Notes: generated from the letters alone by a model not told the origin. Shown: positions 1-10,883, counted from the first letter of the stretch. The stretch is 64,000 nt of DNA from Falsochrobactrum ovis (GCF_003259955.1 NZ_QLMK01000001.1:186001-250000); one strand, 5' to 3'. Numbers and translations are program-made.

Positions 1-747
1 GGCGTGCGCGCTGCCTCGGGTGAGCCGATTGCGGAGCGCTATGAAGCGGCAGCCCGCTTTCTTGCACATTTACATGGTCAGAGCTGGCCGGATTGGGTGC
101 CGGTCGAAGGTTTTGACGATCATCTGATTGCCGCCTTTGATCGCGATGCCATGCTGATGGAAGTCGATTTGGTCGGCGAATGGTATGCGCCGCGCATGAT
201 GGGCCGGGCGCTCAATGACGCAGAACAGGAAGCCTATCACGCAGCCTGGAATAAGGTGTTTGACGCTATTGCTGATGCTGAAACCAGCCTGCTTTTGCGC
301 GATTATCATTCACCCAATTTGTTCTGGTTTCCGGAAAGTGACGGCAAAGATAAGATCGGCACTATCGATTTTCAGGACGCTATGATTGGCCCGGCAGCCT
401 ATGATGTGGCATCGCTTGCGCTGGATGCACGGGTGCGGATTGCGCCAGAACTTGAGGCCATAACCCTTGCCGCCTATTGCTCAGAACGGCGTAAGCTTGG
501 ACATGAATTTGATGAGCAGGACTTCCTTCGAGCCTATGCAGTGATGGGAGCGCAGCGCAATACCAAACTTTTGGGCTTGTTCATCCGGCTTGATGAGCGT
601 GACGGCAAACCAAAATATCTTAAACTCCTGCCGCATATTCATGAATATCTTGGTCGTGTGCTGAAACATCCCGTCATGGCCCCACTGGCAGAGTGGTTTG
701 CGCAGCTTGGCTTGATGCAGGATCAAGCAGAAAGAGATAAACAGTGA
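1..747 (+). CDS. AmgK-type sugar kinase (aminoglycoside-phosphotransferase fold), 5' truncated by the window edge
   Basis: The reading frame is open from base 1, so this is the C-terminal part (248 residues visible) of a longer protein. A kinase catalytic motif D-Y-H-S-P-N lies at 301-318 and a D-F-Q-D metal-binding motif near 367-378, followed by G-P-A-A-Y-D, the order seen in choline/aminoglycoside phosphotransferases. The stop overlaps murU (TGATG), which points to AmgK, the anomeric MurNAc/GlcNAc 1-kinase of peptidoglycan recycling. In many Rhizobiales this domain is fused behind TsaE, the ATPase of t6A tRNA modification; that part would lie outside the window, so the fusion is an inference. 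The kinase fold is well supported, the exact substrate less so. Confidence 0.85.
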   Translation, partial: GVRAASGEPIAERYEAAARFLAHLHGQSWPDWVPVEGFDDHLIAAFDRDAMLMEVDLVGEWYAPRMMGRALNDAEQEAYHAAWNKVFDAIADAETSLLLRDYHSPNLFWFPESDGKDKIGTIDFQDAMIGPAAYDVASLALDARVRIAPELEAITLAAYCSERRKLGHEFDEQDFLRAYAVMGAQRNTKLLGLFIRLDERDGKPKYLKLLPHIHEYLGRVLKHPVMAPLAEWFAQLGLMQDQAERDKQ

Positions 748-1478
748 TGAAAGCGCATTTGAAAGTTCCGGCAACCGCCATGATGCTGGCGGCTGGTCTG
801 GGAAAGCGTATGCGCCCAATCACCGAAACAATCCCCAAACCATTGGTTCGGGTTGCGGGTAGGCCATTGATTGATTGGGGACTTGATGCGCTGGCTATGG
901 CAGGTATTACCAAGACTGTGGTCAATGTGCACTATCTCGCTGACCAGCTTGTGGAGCATCTTGCGAAGCGCAAAGCACCAACAATAATAATTTCTGACGA
1001 AACGGAATGCCTGCTCGATTCTGCTGGCGGCATTATCCACGCTTTAGATGCGCTGGGAGAAGACCCGTTTTTTGTGCTCAACGCCGATACATTCTGGGTC
1101 GGAGATCAGCAAAATCCTAACTTGCACCGGCTTGCATCGCGGTGGAATGATGCTGCGATGGATATTCTATTGATGACCGCTCGTCTTGATCAGGCGACAG
1201 GATTTGAAGGGAAGGGCGACTTCGTTGCAGATCAGGAAGGCCGTCTTCGCCGTCTGCGCGATGGTTCAGGCGAGCCTCTCATCTATGCAGGTGCAGCCAT
1301 TATCCATCCGCGAATTTTTGCACAGGCTTCGGCTGGTATATCTTCGCTCAATCAATATTTTGATGCAGCCATTGCAGCCGGGCGGCTTTATGCTATGCCA
1401 ATGACAGGCCATTGGCTGACCGTCGGAACTCCGCAAGCTATAGCGGAGGCGGAGAACGCACTAACCAGTTTTGCATAG
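747..1478 (+). CDS. murU: N-acetylmuramate-1-phosphate uridylyltransferase (MurU-like nucleotidyltransferase)
   Basis: The 243-residue protein begins with the sugar-nucleotidyltransferase signature A-A-G-L-G-K-R-M-R-P-I-T followed by P-K-P-L, and has an N-A-D-T metal-binding motif in the middle. MurU converts MurNAc-1-phosphate to UDP-MurNAc and so bypasses de novo synthesis in the cytoplasm. Its position directly after a kinase of the AmgK type, with a one-base overlap (TGATG), matches the known amgK-murU recycling pair. A GTG just upstream at 744 is an alternative start that would add one residue. A general glucose-1-phosphate-type nucleotidyltransferase is the only real alternative. Confidence 0.88.
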   Translation: MKAHLKVPATAMMLAAGLGKRMRPITETIPKPLVRVAGRPLIDWGLDALAMAGITKTVVNVHYLADQLVEHLAKRKAPTIIISDETECLLDSAGGIIHALDALGEDPFFVLNADTFWVGDQQNPNLHRLASRWNDAAMDILLMTARLDQATGFEGKGDFVADQEGRLRRLRDGSGEPLIYAGAAIIHPRIFAQASAGISSLNQYFDAAIAAGRLYAMPMTGHWLTVGTPQAIAEAENALTSFA

Positions 1479-1486
1479 GGGAAATG

Positions 1487-4400
1487 ATGAGACGGCAGAA
1501 ATTGTTTTCCATTCCGTCTGGCACGCCCTTTTTGCCAAGTTTCGCACAAGCGCTGCTTGATGGCAGGCTGGTTGAAGGATTTCCGGGAAATCCGAATGAT
1601 CCGCTAGCCCTTGCCAGTGCGACGATTTATGTGCCCACACGCCGTGCCGCGCGTGCATTGCGCTCAATATTGGTCGAATTAAACCCTGCCAAAAGCGCTA
1701 TACTGCCCTCGATCAGGCCGCTTGGCGATGTTGACGAAGACGCGGCTTTTTTCAATCTGGGTGGCGCGGATGCGTTCGATCTCAATCCACCTATTGGCAA
1801 CTCCGAACGCCTATTGCTGCTGGCGCGATTAATACGTCCGTGGCGCGAATCTTTGCCAGCCCATGTGCGAGCTTTATTTGGTGCTGACGATATTTCGGTT
1901 CCGGCAACTACCGCCGATGCAATCTGGCTGGCTCGCGATCTTGCGGGATTGATGGATCAAGTTGAAACAGATAATGCCCGCTGGAGCGAATTGGGCAATA
2001 TTGCACCAGAAGATCTGGCGGATTGGTGGCAGGTCACGCTTGGATTTCTGGATATTGTCACCAAACTCTGGCCAGAAATTCTCGAAGAGCGCAAACTTTC
2101 CAATCCCGCAGCGCATCGCAATCAGCTCATTCTCGGTGAGGTGGCACGATTACGCGATAACCCGCCCGCTGGCCCGGTGATTTCCGCGGGCTCGACCGGT
2201 TCTATTCCCGCCACCGCAGAATTGATTTCCGCAATCGCGCAATTGCCACAGGGTGCCGTGGTGCTTCCGGGTCTTGATCGGGATCTGGATGAAAAAGCAT
2301 GGCAGCTTTTAGGGATTGAAGAGGATAACCCATCCATATTTGGCCATCCGCAATATGGTTTGCGCAAGCTGTTACAAACAATGGGAACCCTGCGTGAGGA
2401 TGTTGAGCATATTGAAAATATGCCTCTTGAGAAACGCATCCTAGAGCGTGTTGTTGCAGAAGCCTTGCGGCCAGCAGAAACCACCGATGCATGGAGCGCT
2501 CTGAACAAAGATGAGCAAATGCAGCCGCAAGTTCTGCGAAAAGTTGCGCAAAATATCGATCTGATTGAAGCGACCAATGAGCGCGAGGAAGCGCTGGCCG
2601 TTGCGCTGGTCCTGCGCGATGCAATCAGTGACGAAAAAAACATGGCAGCACTAGTGACCGCTGATCGTAATCTGGCGCGCCGTGTGGTGGGTGAGCTAGC
2701 CCGCTTTGGCATTGATGCGGACGATTCCGGCGGCCGTCACTTGCGTGATATTGAAACCGCCACATTAATGCGCCTTATGGTTGAAAATCTGTTTAATCCC
2801 GGTGATCCGGTTGCATTGCTGGCGCTGGTTAAACATCCGCATTTGCGTTTGGGCGCGCCTCGTATCGAGCGGCGATTGGCGGCAGAAACGCTGGAATTGC
2901 TGGTTTTTCGCGGTGGAACCGGCAGGGCTTCGATTTTAGATTTGCCCGAATTTTTCGACCGGCGTCTTTCTGAAAGCGCAGATCTCCCCTGGGCCCCCGC
3001 TTGGACGAATTTGGTCACCCAAGAAATGATCGAGGCTGCACGCGATCTTTGTGTGAGCCTATCGGAGGCTGTAAAGCCATTAGCGCCTTTCGCGCTCGCT
3101 GATCGGCGTACGGAAATTGGCGAAATCAGCCGTGCTACGGTCGAGGTGCTGGAAAATCTCGCCCGCGATGAAAATGGCAGTGTCGCTGGCTTTTATTCCG
3201 GTGAGCATGGCGAAAAGCTGGCAAACTTCCTGCGCGGTCTGGTTTCAAGCGAAGCAGCGCTGGATTTTGAGGCCAGCGAATGGCCTGCCATTCTTGAAGC
3301 GTTAATGTCGGGTGAAACCGTAAAGCCGCATCCCGGGGGCCATCCCCGCGTCTTTATCTGGGGTGCGCTCGAAGCGCGCCTTCAGACCATGGATACAGTG
3401 GTTATTGGTGGGCTTAATGAAGGTAGCTGGCCTGCAAAAACCCGCAATGACCCCTTCATGTCGCGGCCAATGAAAAACATGATTGCGCTTGACCCGCCAG
3501 AACGCCGAACTGGTCTGGCTGCGCATGATTTTCAAATGGCACTGGGCATGGACCATGTGGTGCTGACGCGTTCACAGCGCAGCGATAATGCACCCACAGT
3601 CGCTTCACGCTGGTTGCAGCGCCTGCAAACCGTATTGGGAGACGAAGTTTCCAATGATATGCGCGCCCGTGGCAGTCGTTTTCTGCATTGGGCAAGAGAA
3701 ATTGACCGGGCGCCGGATGTGCCTTTCGTCAAACGGCCTGAGCCAGCCCCGCCGGTTGAGGCGCGGCCCGATGCTTTCTCTGTCACGGAAATCGAAACCC
3801 TGCGTCGCGATCCCTATGCAATCTTTGCCAAAAAGATCCTGAAATTGCGTCCGCTTGAACCATTGATCCGTGATCCTTCCGTCGCTGAACGCGGCACATT
3901 GTTCCACAATATTCTAAGCGATTTTACGCAAGAAGAAATTGATCCACTGTCACCGGAAGCAGCCAATAGGCTGGCCGAAATTGGTCAGCAGCATTTCGCA
4001 GAAATGGAACTGCCGGTTGAAATTGAAGCCGTTTGGTGGCCGCGCTTTACCGCATTGATAGAAAACTTTCTGCGCTGGGAGCGAGATCGCGCCCATAATG
4101 TTCAGCAACGTTTTGCAGAAATTAAATCACAGAAACGAGATATTGAAGGGCTCGGCATAACCCTGTCGGGACGGGCAGACCGTATCGATCTGATGCGCGA
4201 TGGAACGGCTGAGGTGATTGATTATAAAACCGGATCCACGCCATCGCCGCGTCAGGCGCATGTGCTTTTGTCGCCGCAATTGGCGCTGGAAGCGGCACTG
4301 CTTGCGCGCGGAGCCTTTGAGGAGCTGGGCCCGGTTAACGCGTCTGATTTGACCTATATTCGGCTGCGTGCTGGCGGAGAAGTGAAGCCCGAGACCATTT

Positions 4401-4624
4401 TGAAAGTCGGTAGGCCCCCATCGGAAAAATCAGCGCCGGAAATTGCAGAAGAAGCCTGGCAGCGGCTGGCACAATTGCTGGCCGAATATAAAAAGCCGGA
4501 AAAAGGTTATTTATCTCGTGCTTTGCCGTTCCGAGAAACAGATTTAACGGGCGATTATGATCATCTGGCGCGAGTGCTGGAATGGTCCGCTGGCGGCGAT
4601 AGCGGCGGGGAGAGTGGCGAATGA
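1487..4624 (+). CDS. addB: AddB subunit of the AddAB helicase-nuclease (alphaproteobacterial type)
   Basis: A protein of about 1045 residues that with AddA processes double-strand breaks for RecA loading, the RecBCD counterpart in alphaproteobacteria. The C-terminal PD-(D/E)XK nuclease domain shows G-R-A-D-R-I-D and V-I-D-Y-K-T (near 4170-4230). The N-terminus lacks a G-x-x-G-K-S/T loop, so it looks like a degenerate helicase. Only one cysteine is present, so the four-cysteine iron-sulfur site known from Bacillus AddB is absent. Of two adjacent ATGs (1484, 1487), 1487 has the better spacing to AGGGG at 1477-1481. The stop overlaps addA by ATGA. Confidence 0.94.
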   Translation: MRRQKLFSIPSGTPFLPSFAQALLDGRLVEGFPGNPNDPLALASATIYVPTRRAARALRSILVELNPAKSAILPSIRPLGDVDEDAAFFNLGGADAFDLNPPIGNSERLLLLARLIRPWRESLPAHVRALFGADDISVPATTADAIWLARDLAGLMDQVETDNARWSELGNIAPEDLADWWQVTLGFLDIVTKLWPEILEERKLSNPAAHRNQLILGEVARLRDNPPAGPVISAGSTGSIPATAELISAIAQLPQGAVVLPGLDRDLDEKAWQLLGIEEDNPSIFGHPQYGLRKLLQTMGTLREDVEHIENMPLEKRILERVVAEALRPAETTDAWSALNKDEQMQPQVLRKVAQNIDLIEATNEREEALAVALVLRDAISDEKNMAALVTADRNLARRVVGELARFGIDADDSGGRHLRDIETATLMRLMVENLFNPGDPVALLALVKHPHLRLGAPRIERRLAAETLELLVFRGGTGRASILDLPEFFDRRLSESADLPWAPAWTNLVTQEMIEAARDLCVSLSEAVKPLAPFALADRRTEIGEISRATVEVLENLARDENGSVAGFYSGEHGEKLANFLRGLVSSEAALDFEASEWPAILEALMSGETVKPHPGGHPRVFIWGALEARLQTMDTVVIGGLNEGSWPAKTRNDPFMSRPMKNMIALDPPERRTGLAAHDFQMALGMDHVVLTRSQRSDNAPTVASRWLQRLQTVLGDEVSNDMRARGSRFLHWAREIDRAPDVPFVKRPEPAPPVEARPDAFSVTEIETLRRDPYAIFAKKILKLRPLEPLIRDPSVAERGTLFHNILSDFTQEEIDPLSPEAANRLAEIGQQHFAEMELPVEIEAVWWPRFTALIENFLRWERDRAHNVQQRFAEIKSQKRDIEGLGITLSGRADRIDLMRDGTAEVIDYKTGSTPSPRQAHVLLSPQLALEAALLARGAFEELGPVNASDLTYIRLRAGGEVKPETILKVGRPPSEKSAPEIAEEAWQRLAQLLAEYKKPEKGYLSRALPFRETDLTGDYDHLARVLEWSAGGDSGGESGE

Positions 4625-7600
4625 AAAAGCAAAGGATCATCCCGCAGGAAACCATCGCAGCCCAATCAAGCGCGGCCAATCCGCAAGCCTCTGTCTGGGT
4701 TTCAGCCAATGCTGGCTCCGGTAAAACCCATGTTTTGACCGAGCGGGTGATCCGTCTTTTGCTGGAAGGCACTGATCCATCGAAAATTCTCTGCCTGACC
4801 TATACCAAGGCGGCAGCGGCGGTGATGCAAAACCGGGTTTTTGCCCGGCTTTCTGAATGGGCGGTACTTTCCGATGAGCAACTGGCAGAACGGCTTATCA
4901 ATTTGGAAGGCCGCAGGCCCGGGCCCGCGCGGCTTGCCGCAGCTCGGCGATTATTTGCCCGCGCGCTGGAAACGCCGGGTGGCCTGAAAATCCAGACCAT
5001 TCACGCTTTTTGTGAAGCGATTTTGCACCAATTTCCGCTGGAAGCAAATATTGCTGGCCATTTTGAAATGATGGACGATCTCGCCCAATCGGCCCTTGTG
5101 GGCGAGGCGAGGCGGACCTTGCTGGAAGCTGCCCATGGCGGCAGCGAGGTTGAATTGGCGGAAGCCTTTGCCGATGTCATGCAGGCCGCAGGCGAGATGG
5201 GCTTGCAAGCTTTGCTTGATGAAGCCGTGAACCGCCGCAATGGTTTGCAGCAATATATTGATGCGCTTGGCGTGGCAGAGCAACGCAGCCAAGTGCTGCA
5301 TAAACATTTCGGCTTTGACCCAAATATGCGGGTCGATGATATGCTTGAGGATTTCTGGCCTGCCCCGGAATTTTCTGATGATGTGCTGGATCTTATCCTT
5401 TCAATACCCAAAGGGGCTGCACGGGCACAGGACATTGCTTTGCAGCTCAAACAATATGACAAGGTAAACAGCGCGACAGAAAAAGAAGAGGTTCTAAGAG
5501 CAGCTTTCATCAAATCAAACGGCGAGGCCAAATCCGGTGCGTGGGTGGCGTCGGCGGCTGTAAAAAAACTGCTTCCTGACTTTGAGGAAAATTTCAACAC
5601 AGTCGCTGAGCAGGTCGAGAAGGGGCTCGACCGGATGAAAGAATTGCGCCTTGTACGGTTCAATTTGTCGGCTCTGACCTTGATCGACAATCTTCTGCAA
5701 CGCTATCACGATCTCAAACGCAAACGTGGTTTGCTCGATTTTGAAGACCTGATCACACGCACTGTTTCGCTGCTGGCGCGCGATGGAGCAGGGCAATGGG
5801 TTCAATATAAGCTTGATCGCGGCATAGACCATATTCTGGTGGATGAGGCACAGGATACCAGCCCTGATCAATGGCAAGTGATCCGCATGTTGTCCGATGA
5901 ATTCTTCTCAGGGCTTGGACAACGGGATGTGCAGCGAACTCTTTTCGCGGTTGGCGATGAAAAACAGTCGATCTATTCGTTTCAGGGCGCGGTGCCAGAA
6001 GATTTTGCCATACAGGGTTCAGCGATCAGTGCACGCGCACTCAATGCTGAACTTAAATTCGAAAAAGTACGCCTGAATTTTTCCTTCCGCTCTGCTCCCG
6101 ATGTTCTGCAGGCAGTAGACGAGGTGTTTTCGCGGCCGGAAGCGCATCGCGGGCTGGGAGAAGCAACAGTACATTCGGCAATCCGCGAGAATGAACCGGG
6201 CGAAGTTGAAATCTGGGATATGCTGACCCCGGAGGAAGTTGATGAGCCAGATGATTGGCGCGTGCCAGTCGACCACTTGCAGGCGCCTGCGATCAAACTG
6301 GCCGATCATATCGCACAGACCATACGCTATTGGCTGGATCGTGGCGAAACCATACCCGGACAAAACCGAAAACTGACGCCCAAAGACATTATGATTTTGG
6401 TGCGCAAGCGCGACCAGTTCATGCCAGCGCTATCGCGTGCTCTTAAAAACCTTCAAGTGCCGGTTGCCGGTGCTGACCGTTTGACCCTGACCAGCCATAT
6501 TGCCATTCAGGACCTTATGGCATTGGGGCGCTTTGTATTGCAGCCCTCAGATGACTTGTCTCTGGCATCCTTGCTCAAAAGCCCGCTATTTGGCTGGGAT
6601 GATGATCAACTTTTCAAACTCGCCTATCCAAGGGCCAAGGGTGAGACGCTGTTTGAGCGTCTGTTCCATGCATCTCATAAAGATCCGGCGCTGATACCGC
6701 TGCATAAAACACTCAGCCGCTGGCGTAATATGGCCGATACTATGCCGGTTTTTGAGTTTTATGCGCGTATCCTGAGTGCTGACGGAGCAAGGCGTAAACT
6801 TCTGGCCCGGCTTGGCCCGGAAGCGGGCGATATTATTGATGAATTTCAAAACTATGCGCTTTCGGCGGAGCGGGCAGGGCTGCCGGGCTTGCAAGCATTT
6901 TTGGAAACGCTTGAAGCCGCATCGCCAGAAATCAAACGCGAGCTTGATCAGGGGCGCGACGAAGTTCGAATCATGACTGTTCACGCCGCAAAGGGGCTTG
7001 AAAGTGCGGTGGTGTTTCTTGTCGATCCGGGAAGTGCGGTTTGGTCTGGCAATCGCGCGCCCAAGCTCATTCCTTTCGATCTTCAAAATGATGGACCGAC
7101 GGTAAAAGGCTATCTTTGGCTGCCGAATAATAATTACAGAACCGGCTTTTTGGCGTCGTGTCTGGATGAGCTGAAAACCCGCACAGAAGAAGAATATCGC
7201 CGTCTTCTTTACGTGGGAATGACCCGTGCTGAGGATCGGCTTATCATCTGCGGGTATCGCGGCTCGCGTGAAAGTGGCGAAACCTGGCACCGCCTGGTCG
7301 AGGATGCGCTATCCACCAAAGCAGAGGCTTTTGTTCATCCCGTCTCTAACGAGACCGCAATGCGTTATCGCAAGACACCAAGGCGCATCACGGAAATTGA
7401 ACAAGAGGATATAGAGCAGCAACCTGTTCTGCCGCCATTGCCAGCCGAATTCTTACATCCCGTTAAGCCCGAACATGGATTGCCGCGTCCGCTGGCGCCA
7501 TCCGGCGCGGCAGCGTTGATCGAAGCGGACGAAGAACCGCCACTGGGTGTAACTTCGCCAGTTCTGGGGGAAGGGCCAAACGGACCGGGCTTTGCGCTGC

Positions 7601-8130
7601 GTCGCGGCACTGCAATTCACATGCTCTTGCAATATTTACCCGAAATAGAGCCAACCCGCCGCAGCAAGATGGCGGATGATTATCTTGCGCGAATAACCCC
7701 CGATTGGCCGGAAGCCGAACGGCGTAAAGCGTGGGAAAGCGTGGCTGCTATCCTATCTGACCCACAATTTGCACCGGTATTTGCGCCCGGTTCACGCGGC
7801 GAAGTCGCAGTGATGGGCACAATTAAGCTGGGTGAACGCGAACATGCCGTTTCCGGGCAGATCGACCGTATCAGCATTGATGAGGACCGGGTGCTTATTG
7901 TGGATTACAAAACAAACCGCCCACCGCCAACGACCATTGAAGCAGTTCCTGTCGCTTATCGGGCACAGCTAGCACTTTATCGTGAATTGCTAGCCCCACT
8001 TTACCCAGAACGCAAAATAGAAACCGCTTTGCTGTTTACGGAAGGTCCTTTTCTTCTGGCACTTACCGACGAAGTTTTGCAAGAAACACTGCAATCGCTC
8101 GGTGCCAGTCAACGAAAGGTGAGTAACTAA
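4621..8130 (+). CDS. addA: AddA helicase-nuclease subunit
   Basis: The 1169-residue UvrD/Rep-type superfamily 1 helicase carries Walker A A-G-S-G-K-T at residues 31-36, Walker B D-E-A-Q-D at 408-412, a further motif G-D-E-K-Q-S-I-Y, and a C-terminal nuclease with D-Y-K-T at about residues 1095-1098. It supplies the translocating motor and one nuclease of the AddAB complex, which resects double-strand breaks. The start codon overlaps the addB stop (ATGA), giving tight translational coupling. Length and domain order are normal for the family. The addB-addA-trxA order is typical of alphaproteobacteria. Confidence 0.96.
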   Translation: MKKQRIIPQETIAAQSSAANPQASVWVSANAGSGKTHVLTERVIRLLLEGTDPSKILCLTYTKAAAAVMQNRVFARLSEWAVLSDEQLAERLINLEGRRPGPARLAAARRLFARALETPGGLKIQTIHAFCEAILHQFPLEANIAGHFEMMDDLAQSALVGEARRTLLEAAHGGSEVELAEAFADVMQAAGEMGLQALLDEAVNRRNGLQQYIDALGVAEQRSQVLHKHFGFDPNMRVDDMLEDFWPAPEFSDDVLDLILSIPKGAARAQDIALQLKQYDKVNSATEKEEVLRAAFIKSNGEAKSGAWVASAAVKKLLPDFEENFNTVAEQVEKGLDRMKELRLVRFNLSALTLIDNLLQRYHDLKRKRGLLDFEDLITRTVSLLARDGAGQWVQYKLDRGIDHILVDEAQDTSPDQWQVIRMLSDEFFSGLGQRDVQRTLFAVGDEKQSIYSFQGAVPEDFAIQGSAISARALNAELKFEKVRLNFSFRSAPDVLQAVDEVFSRPEAHRGLGEATVHSAIRENEPGEVEIWDMLTPEEVDEPDDWRVPVDHLQAPAIKLADHIAQTIRYWLDRGETIPGQNRKLTPKDIMILVRKRDQFMPALSRALKNLQVPVAGADRLTLTSHIAIQDLMALGRFVLQPSDDLSLASLLKSPLFGWDDDQLFKLAYPRAKGETLFERLFHASHKDPALIPLHKTLSRWRNMADTMPVFEFYARILSADGARRKLLARLGPEAGDIIDEFQNYALSAERAGLPGLQAFLETLEAASPEIKRELDQGRDEVRIMTVHAAKGLESAVVFLVDPGSAVWSGNRAPKLIPFDLQNDGPTVKGYLWLPNNNYRTGFLASCLDELKTRTEEEYRRLLYVGMTRAEDRLIICGYRGSRESGETWHRLVEDALSTKAEAFVHPVSNETAMRYRKTPRRITEIEQEDIEQQPVLPPLPAEFLHPVKPEHGLPRPLAPSGAAALIEADEEPPLGVTSPVLGEGPNGPGFALRRGTAIHMLLQYLPEIEPTRRSKMADDYLARITPDWPEAERRKAWESVAAILSDPQFAPVFAPGSRGEVAVMGTIKLGEREHAVSGQIDRISIDEDRVLIVDYKTNRPPPTTIEAVPVAYRAQLALYRELLAPLYPERKIETALLFTEGPFLLALTDEVLQETLQSLGASQRKVSN

Positions 8131-8221
8131 ACTTGACGGATGCCTGCCATCGCGCCACATGCTATGGTATGAAAAGTTGAGCGCAGGCAAGTTTCGCCTG
8201 AGCACGAGAAAGGATAGAACC

Positions 8222-8545
8222 ATGGCCACCGTAAAGGTTGATAAGGACAATTTTCAGGCGGACGTTCTCCAATCGAGCGAACCGGTTGTAGTGGATTTTT
8301 GGGCTGAATGGTGCGGCCCTTGCAAAATGATTGCTCCGGCGCTGGATGAGATTGCGGCTGAAATGGCTGGTCAGGTCAAAATCGCCAAGGTCAATATCGA
8401 CGAAAATCCAGAACTGGCAGCCCAGTTCGGCGTTCGTTCGATCCCCACATTACTTATGTTCAAAGACGGCGAATTGGCAGCCAATATGGTTGGCGCAGCA
8501 CCAAAAAGCCGCCTTGCCGATTGGATCAAGGCATCAGCCGCCTAA
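8222..8545 (+). CDS. trxA: Thioredoxin 1
   Basis: The 107-residue cytoplasmic thioredoxin has the redox centre W-C-G-P-C (cysteines 31 and 34), an upstream D-F-W-A-E-W and the cis-proline segment R-S-I-P-T-L. It donates electrons to ribonucleotide reductase, methionine sulfoxide reductase and others. The ATG at 8222 is preceded by AAGGA about 8 bases upstream; longer in-frame starts would add an unsupported leader. It lies 91 bases after addA. A TTGACG at 8133-8138 could be a -35 element, but no good -10 follows. A strong terminator closes the unit at 8565-8591. Confidence 0.98.
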   Translation: MATVKVDKDNFQADVLQSSEPVVVDFWAEWCGPCKMIAPALDEIAAEMAGQVKIAKVNIDENPELAAQFGVRSIPTLLMFKDGELAANMVGAAPKSRLADWIKASAA

Positions 8546-8564
8546 TCAATCATATATATCAAGT

Positions 8565-8591
8565 AAAAAACCCGGCTCGTCCGGGTTTTTT
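8565..8591. terminator. Bidirectional intrinsic terminator between trxA and folC
   Basis: An 11-base-pair perfect stem (A-run plus CCCGG, mirrored by CCGGG plus T-run) closes a five-base loop CTCGT. It has an A-tract on one side and a T-tract on the other, so it can stop transcription from both convergent genes. Confidence 0.92.
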
Positions 8592-8607
8592 ATGCTAAGT
8601 CTAAATA

Positions 8608-9936
8608 TCAGACGGGCGGTGTTCCATTATCTCTGAGAACTTCTCCGGCTAAATAAAGCGATCCACCGATTAGAATACGCGGCGGCGCTTCATCCGTAGG
8701 CCAAGTGTCACGCAGGATTTTCAGCGCATTTTCAACTGAATGCACCGGTTCAGCGGAAAGCCCGGCCTTTTGCGCACTGACAGCCAGCGCATCATTTGCT
8801 ATGCCCGCATCGCTTGAAGGAATGGGCACTGTGAAAACATGGCGTGCAATCCCCACAAATGCCCGGAAATAACCAACCGGATCTTTTGTGTTGATCATTC
8901 CGATGATGAGAAATAGCGGGCGGGTGGTTCGCTCTTCCTGCTCGCCCAGCGCCTCGGCAATGACCAAGCCAGCGCCCGGATTATGTCCGCCATCAAGCCA
9001 GATTTCGGAAGCGGCAGGCGCAAGATCAACCAATGAGCCATGGGTCAGGCGCTGCATACGTGCAGGCCAATCGACGACCATCAATGCCTTTTCGGCCGCT
9101 TTTTCGGTAATGGTGAAACCCGCCATCTGAATGGCTTCAATAGCTGCTGCCGCATTGGCAATCTGATGCCGGCCTGCAAGTCTTGGCAGGGGCAGGTCAA
9201 TCAATCCGTCCTCATTCTGGAACACCATGCGGCCATGCTCTTCATAGGCAACAAAATCCTGCCCGAAAATAGATAGCGGACAGCTAAGCCGCTCCGCGAT
9301 AGAGGCAACCACATTGCGGGCCTCATCAAAATACTGAAAACCGATAACAACCGGGCAGCCGGCTTTTATGATTCCTGCCTTTTCCGCCGCTATTAGCTCT
9401 ACACTATCGCCTAAATAGGCCTGATGATCGACCGAGATCGGCATGATCAATGAGACAGCAGGCTCTGCGATGACATTTGTAGCATCAAAGCGCCCGCCAA
9501 GGCCCACTTCCATAATCACAACATCGGCGGGATGTTCTGAAAAGAGGACGAATGCGACCGCCGTCAGAATCTCAAAGACGGTGATCTTTTGTCCATCATT
9601 GGCCGCCTCGACCCGCTCTATAGCGTTGGCTAAGATATCGTCAGTTACAAACTGGCTCCCACCCTTAGCGGCAAGTCGATAGCGCTCATGCCAATTGACC
9701 AAATGCGGTGAGGTATGAACGTGAACATTATACCCGCCCGCTTCCAGTAGCGCGCGGCAGAATGCGGAGGCAGATCCCTTGCCATTGGTACCAGCAATAT
9801 GAATTACCGGCGGAAGTTTAAGATGCGGATTGCCGAGCTTCTCTAAAAGACCGCGAATGCGGTCCAAAGAAAGATCAAACCCTTTTGGATGCAACTGCAT
9901 CAGCCGCTCAATCACGGCATCCGCTTTTCCTGACAC
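8608..9936 (-). CDS. folC: Bifunctional dihydrofolate synthase / folylpolyglutamate synthase
   Basis: The 442-residue Mur-ligase-family enzyme has the P-loop G-T-N-G-K-G-S at residues 49-55 and the following T-S-P-H-L motif typical of FolC. It adds glutamate to dihydropteroate and then extends the polyglutamate tail of folates in the cytoplasm. The start lies two bases after the accD stop, so it is read as the last gene of the trpF-trpB-trpA-accD-folC unit, an order common in Rhizobiales. Its 3' end shares the bidirectional terminator with trxA. Confidence 0.95.
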   Translation of the reverse strand: MSGKADAVIERLMQLHPKGFDLSLDRIRGLLEKLGNPHLKLPPVIHIAGTNGKGSASAFCRALLEAGGYNVHVHTSPHLVNWHERYRLAAKGGSQFVTDDILANAIERVEAANDGQKITVFEILTAVAFVLFSEHPADVVIMEVGLGGRFDATNVIAEPAVSLIMPISVDHQAYLGDSVELIAAEKAGIIKAGCPVVIGFQYFDEARNVVASIAERLSCPLSIFGQDFVAYEEHGRMVFQNEDGLIDLPLPRLAGRHQIANAAAAIEAIQMAGFTITEKAAEKALMVVDWPARMQRLTHGSLVDLAPAASEIWLDGGHNPGAGLVIAEALGEQEERTTRPLFLIIGMINTKDPVGYFRAFVGIARHVFTVPIPSSDAGIANDALAVSAQKAGLSAEPVHSVENALKILRDTWPTDEAPPRILIGGSLYLAGEVLRDNGTPPV

Positions 9937-9938
9937 GA

Positions 9939-10844
9939 TCAGGCTACCTTATCGTCAGTTTCTGCTGGTTCTAGTTCAGAATCGGGCGCGGTCGCTGGTT
10001 GCCCTGTCATGATCTTGAGCAGCCGTGCGATTGTTTCCTTAAGTTCTAAGCGGGAAACAACCATGTCGACCATACCATGTTCCATGAGATATTCAGCGCT
10101 CTGAAAACCTTCAGGGAGCTTCTCACGGATTGTTTGCTCTATCACGCGTGGACCCGCAAATCCGATCAACGCGCCCGGTTCTGCAATGTGAATATCGCCA
10201 AGCATGGCATAGGAAGCAGTGACACCACCGGTAGTGGGGTTGGTGAGTACCACAATATAGGGAAGACCGGCTTCTTTAAGCATTTCCACAGCCACAGTCG
10301 TGCGCGGAAGCTGCATAAGCGACAAGATACCTTCCTGCATGCGAGCGCCACCGGACGCAGCAAAAAGCACCAGCGGACGCTTAAGCTCAATTGCTTTTTC
10401 GAAAGCCTGAATGATCGCTTCACCGGCCGCCATGCCGAGCGAGCCGCCCATGAACCCGAAATCCTGAACAGTGGCCACAATCGGCAAGCCTTCAATCGTG
10501 CCCAAACCATTGACGATTGCGTCATCCAGCCCGGTGCGCGAGCGATAATCTTTCAGGCGATCAATATATTTCTTTTCATCGCGGAATTTCAGCGGATCAA
10601 CTGGAACTTTTGGCGATTCCAGCGTCTGATATTCGCCATTATCGAAGAAAAAGCGCAACCGGTCTTTCGCCTTGATGCGCATATGGTGTCCGGAAGAAGG
10701 GATCACGAATTGGTTGCTTTCGAGATCCTTATGGAACACCATTTCTCCGGTCAATGGATCTTTGATCCATAGATTTTCCGGCATTTCGCGGCGTCCGAGC
10801 ATCGAATTGATCTTCGGGCGGACGTAATTGGTGATCCAGTTCAT
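9939..10844 (-). CDS. accD: Acetyl-CoA carboxylase carboxyltransferase subunit beta (cysteine-less form)
   Basis: The 301-residue protein is the beta half of the carboxyltransferase that makes malonyl-CoA for fatty-acid synthesis. The crotonase-like core is clear ([29 protein letters not shown]). In E. coli the N-terminus holds a four-cysteine zinc ribbon; here the matching region (residues 22-52) reads D-P-L-T-G and P-S-S-G at the cysteine positions, and the whole protein has no cysteine. The fold around it is conserved, so this is loss of zinc rather than truncation. The neighbours trpA and folC are the usual ones. Confidence 0.95.
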   Translation of the reverse strand: MNWITNYVRPKINSMLGRREMPENLWIKDPLTGEMVFHKDLESNQFVIPSSGHHMRIKAKDRLRFFFDNGEYQTLESPKVPVDPLKFRDEKKYIDRLKDYRSRTGLDDAIVNGLGTIEGLPIVATVQDFGFMGGSLGMAAGEAIIQAFEKAIELKRPLVLFAASGGARMQEGILSLMQLPRTTVAVEMLKEAGLPYIVVLTNPTTGGVTASYAMLGDIHIAEPGALIGFAGPRVIEQTIREKLPEGFQSAEYLMEHGMVDMVVSRLELKETIARLLKIMTGQPATAPDSELEPAETDDKVA

Positions 10845-10883
10845 AGTTTCGGTTCCGTTTCTTGTCGTTTTTAAATGGCCGAT

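Noticed and set aside
2122-2712. A 196-codon minus-strand frame inside addB
   Set aside because: Low-complexity Ser/Arg-rich translation antisense to a clear gene.
6586-7290. A 234-codon minus-strand frame inside addA
   Set aside because: Antisense to conserved helicase sequence, no motif and no binding site.
8133-8165. TTGACG before trxA considered as a promoter
   Set aside because: No acceptable -10 element at 15-19 bases spacing.
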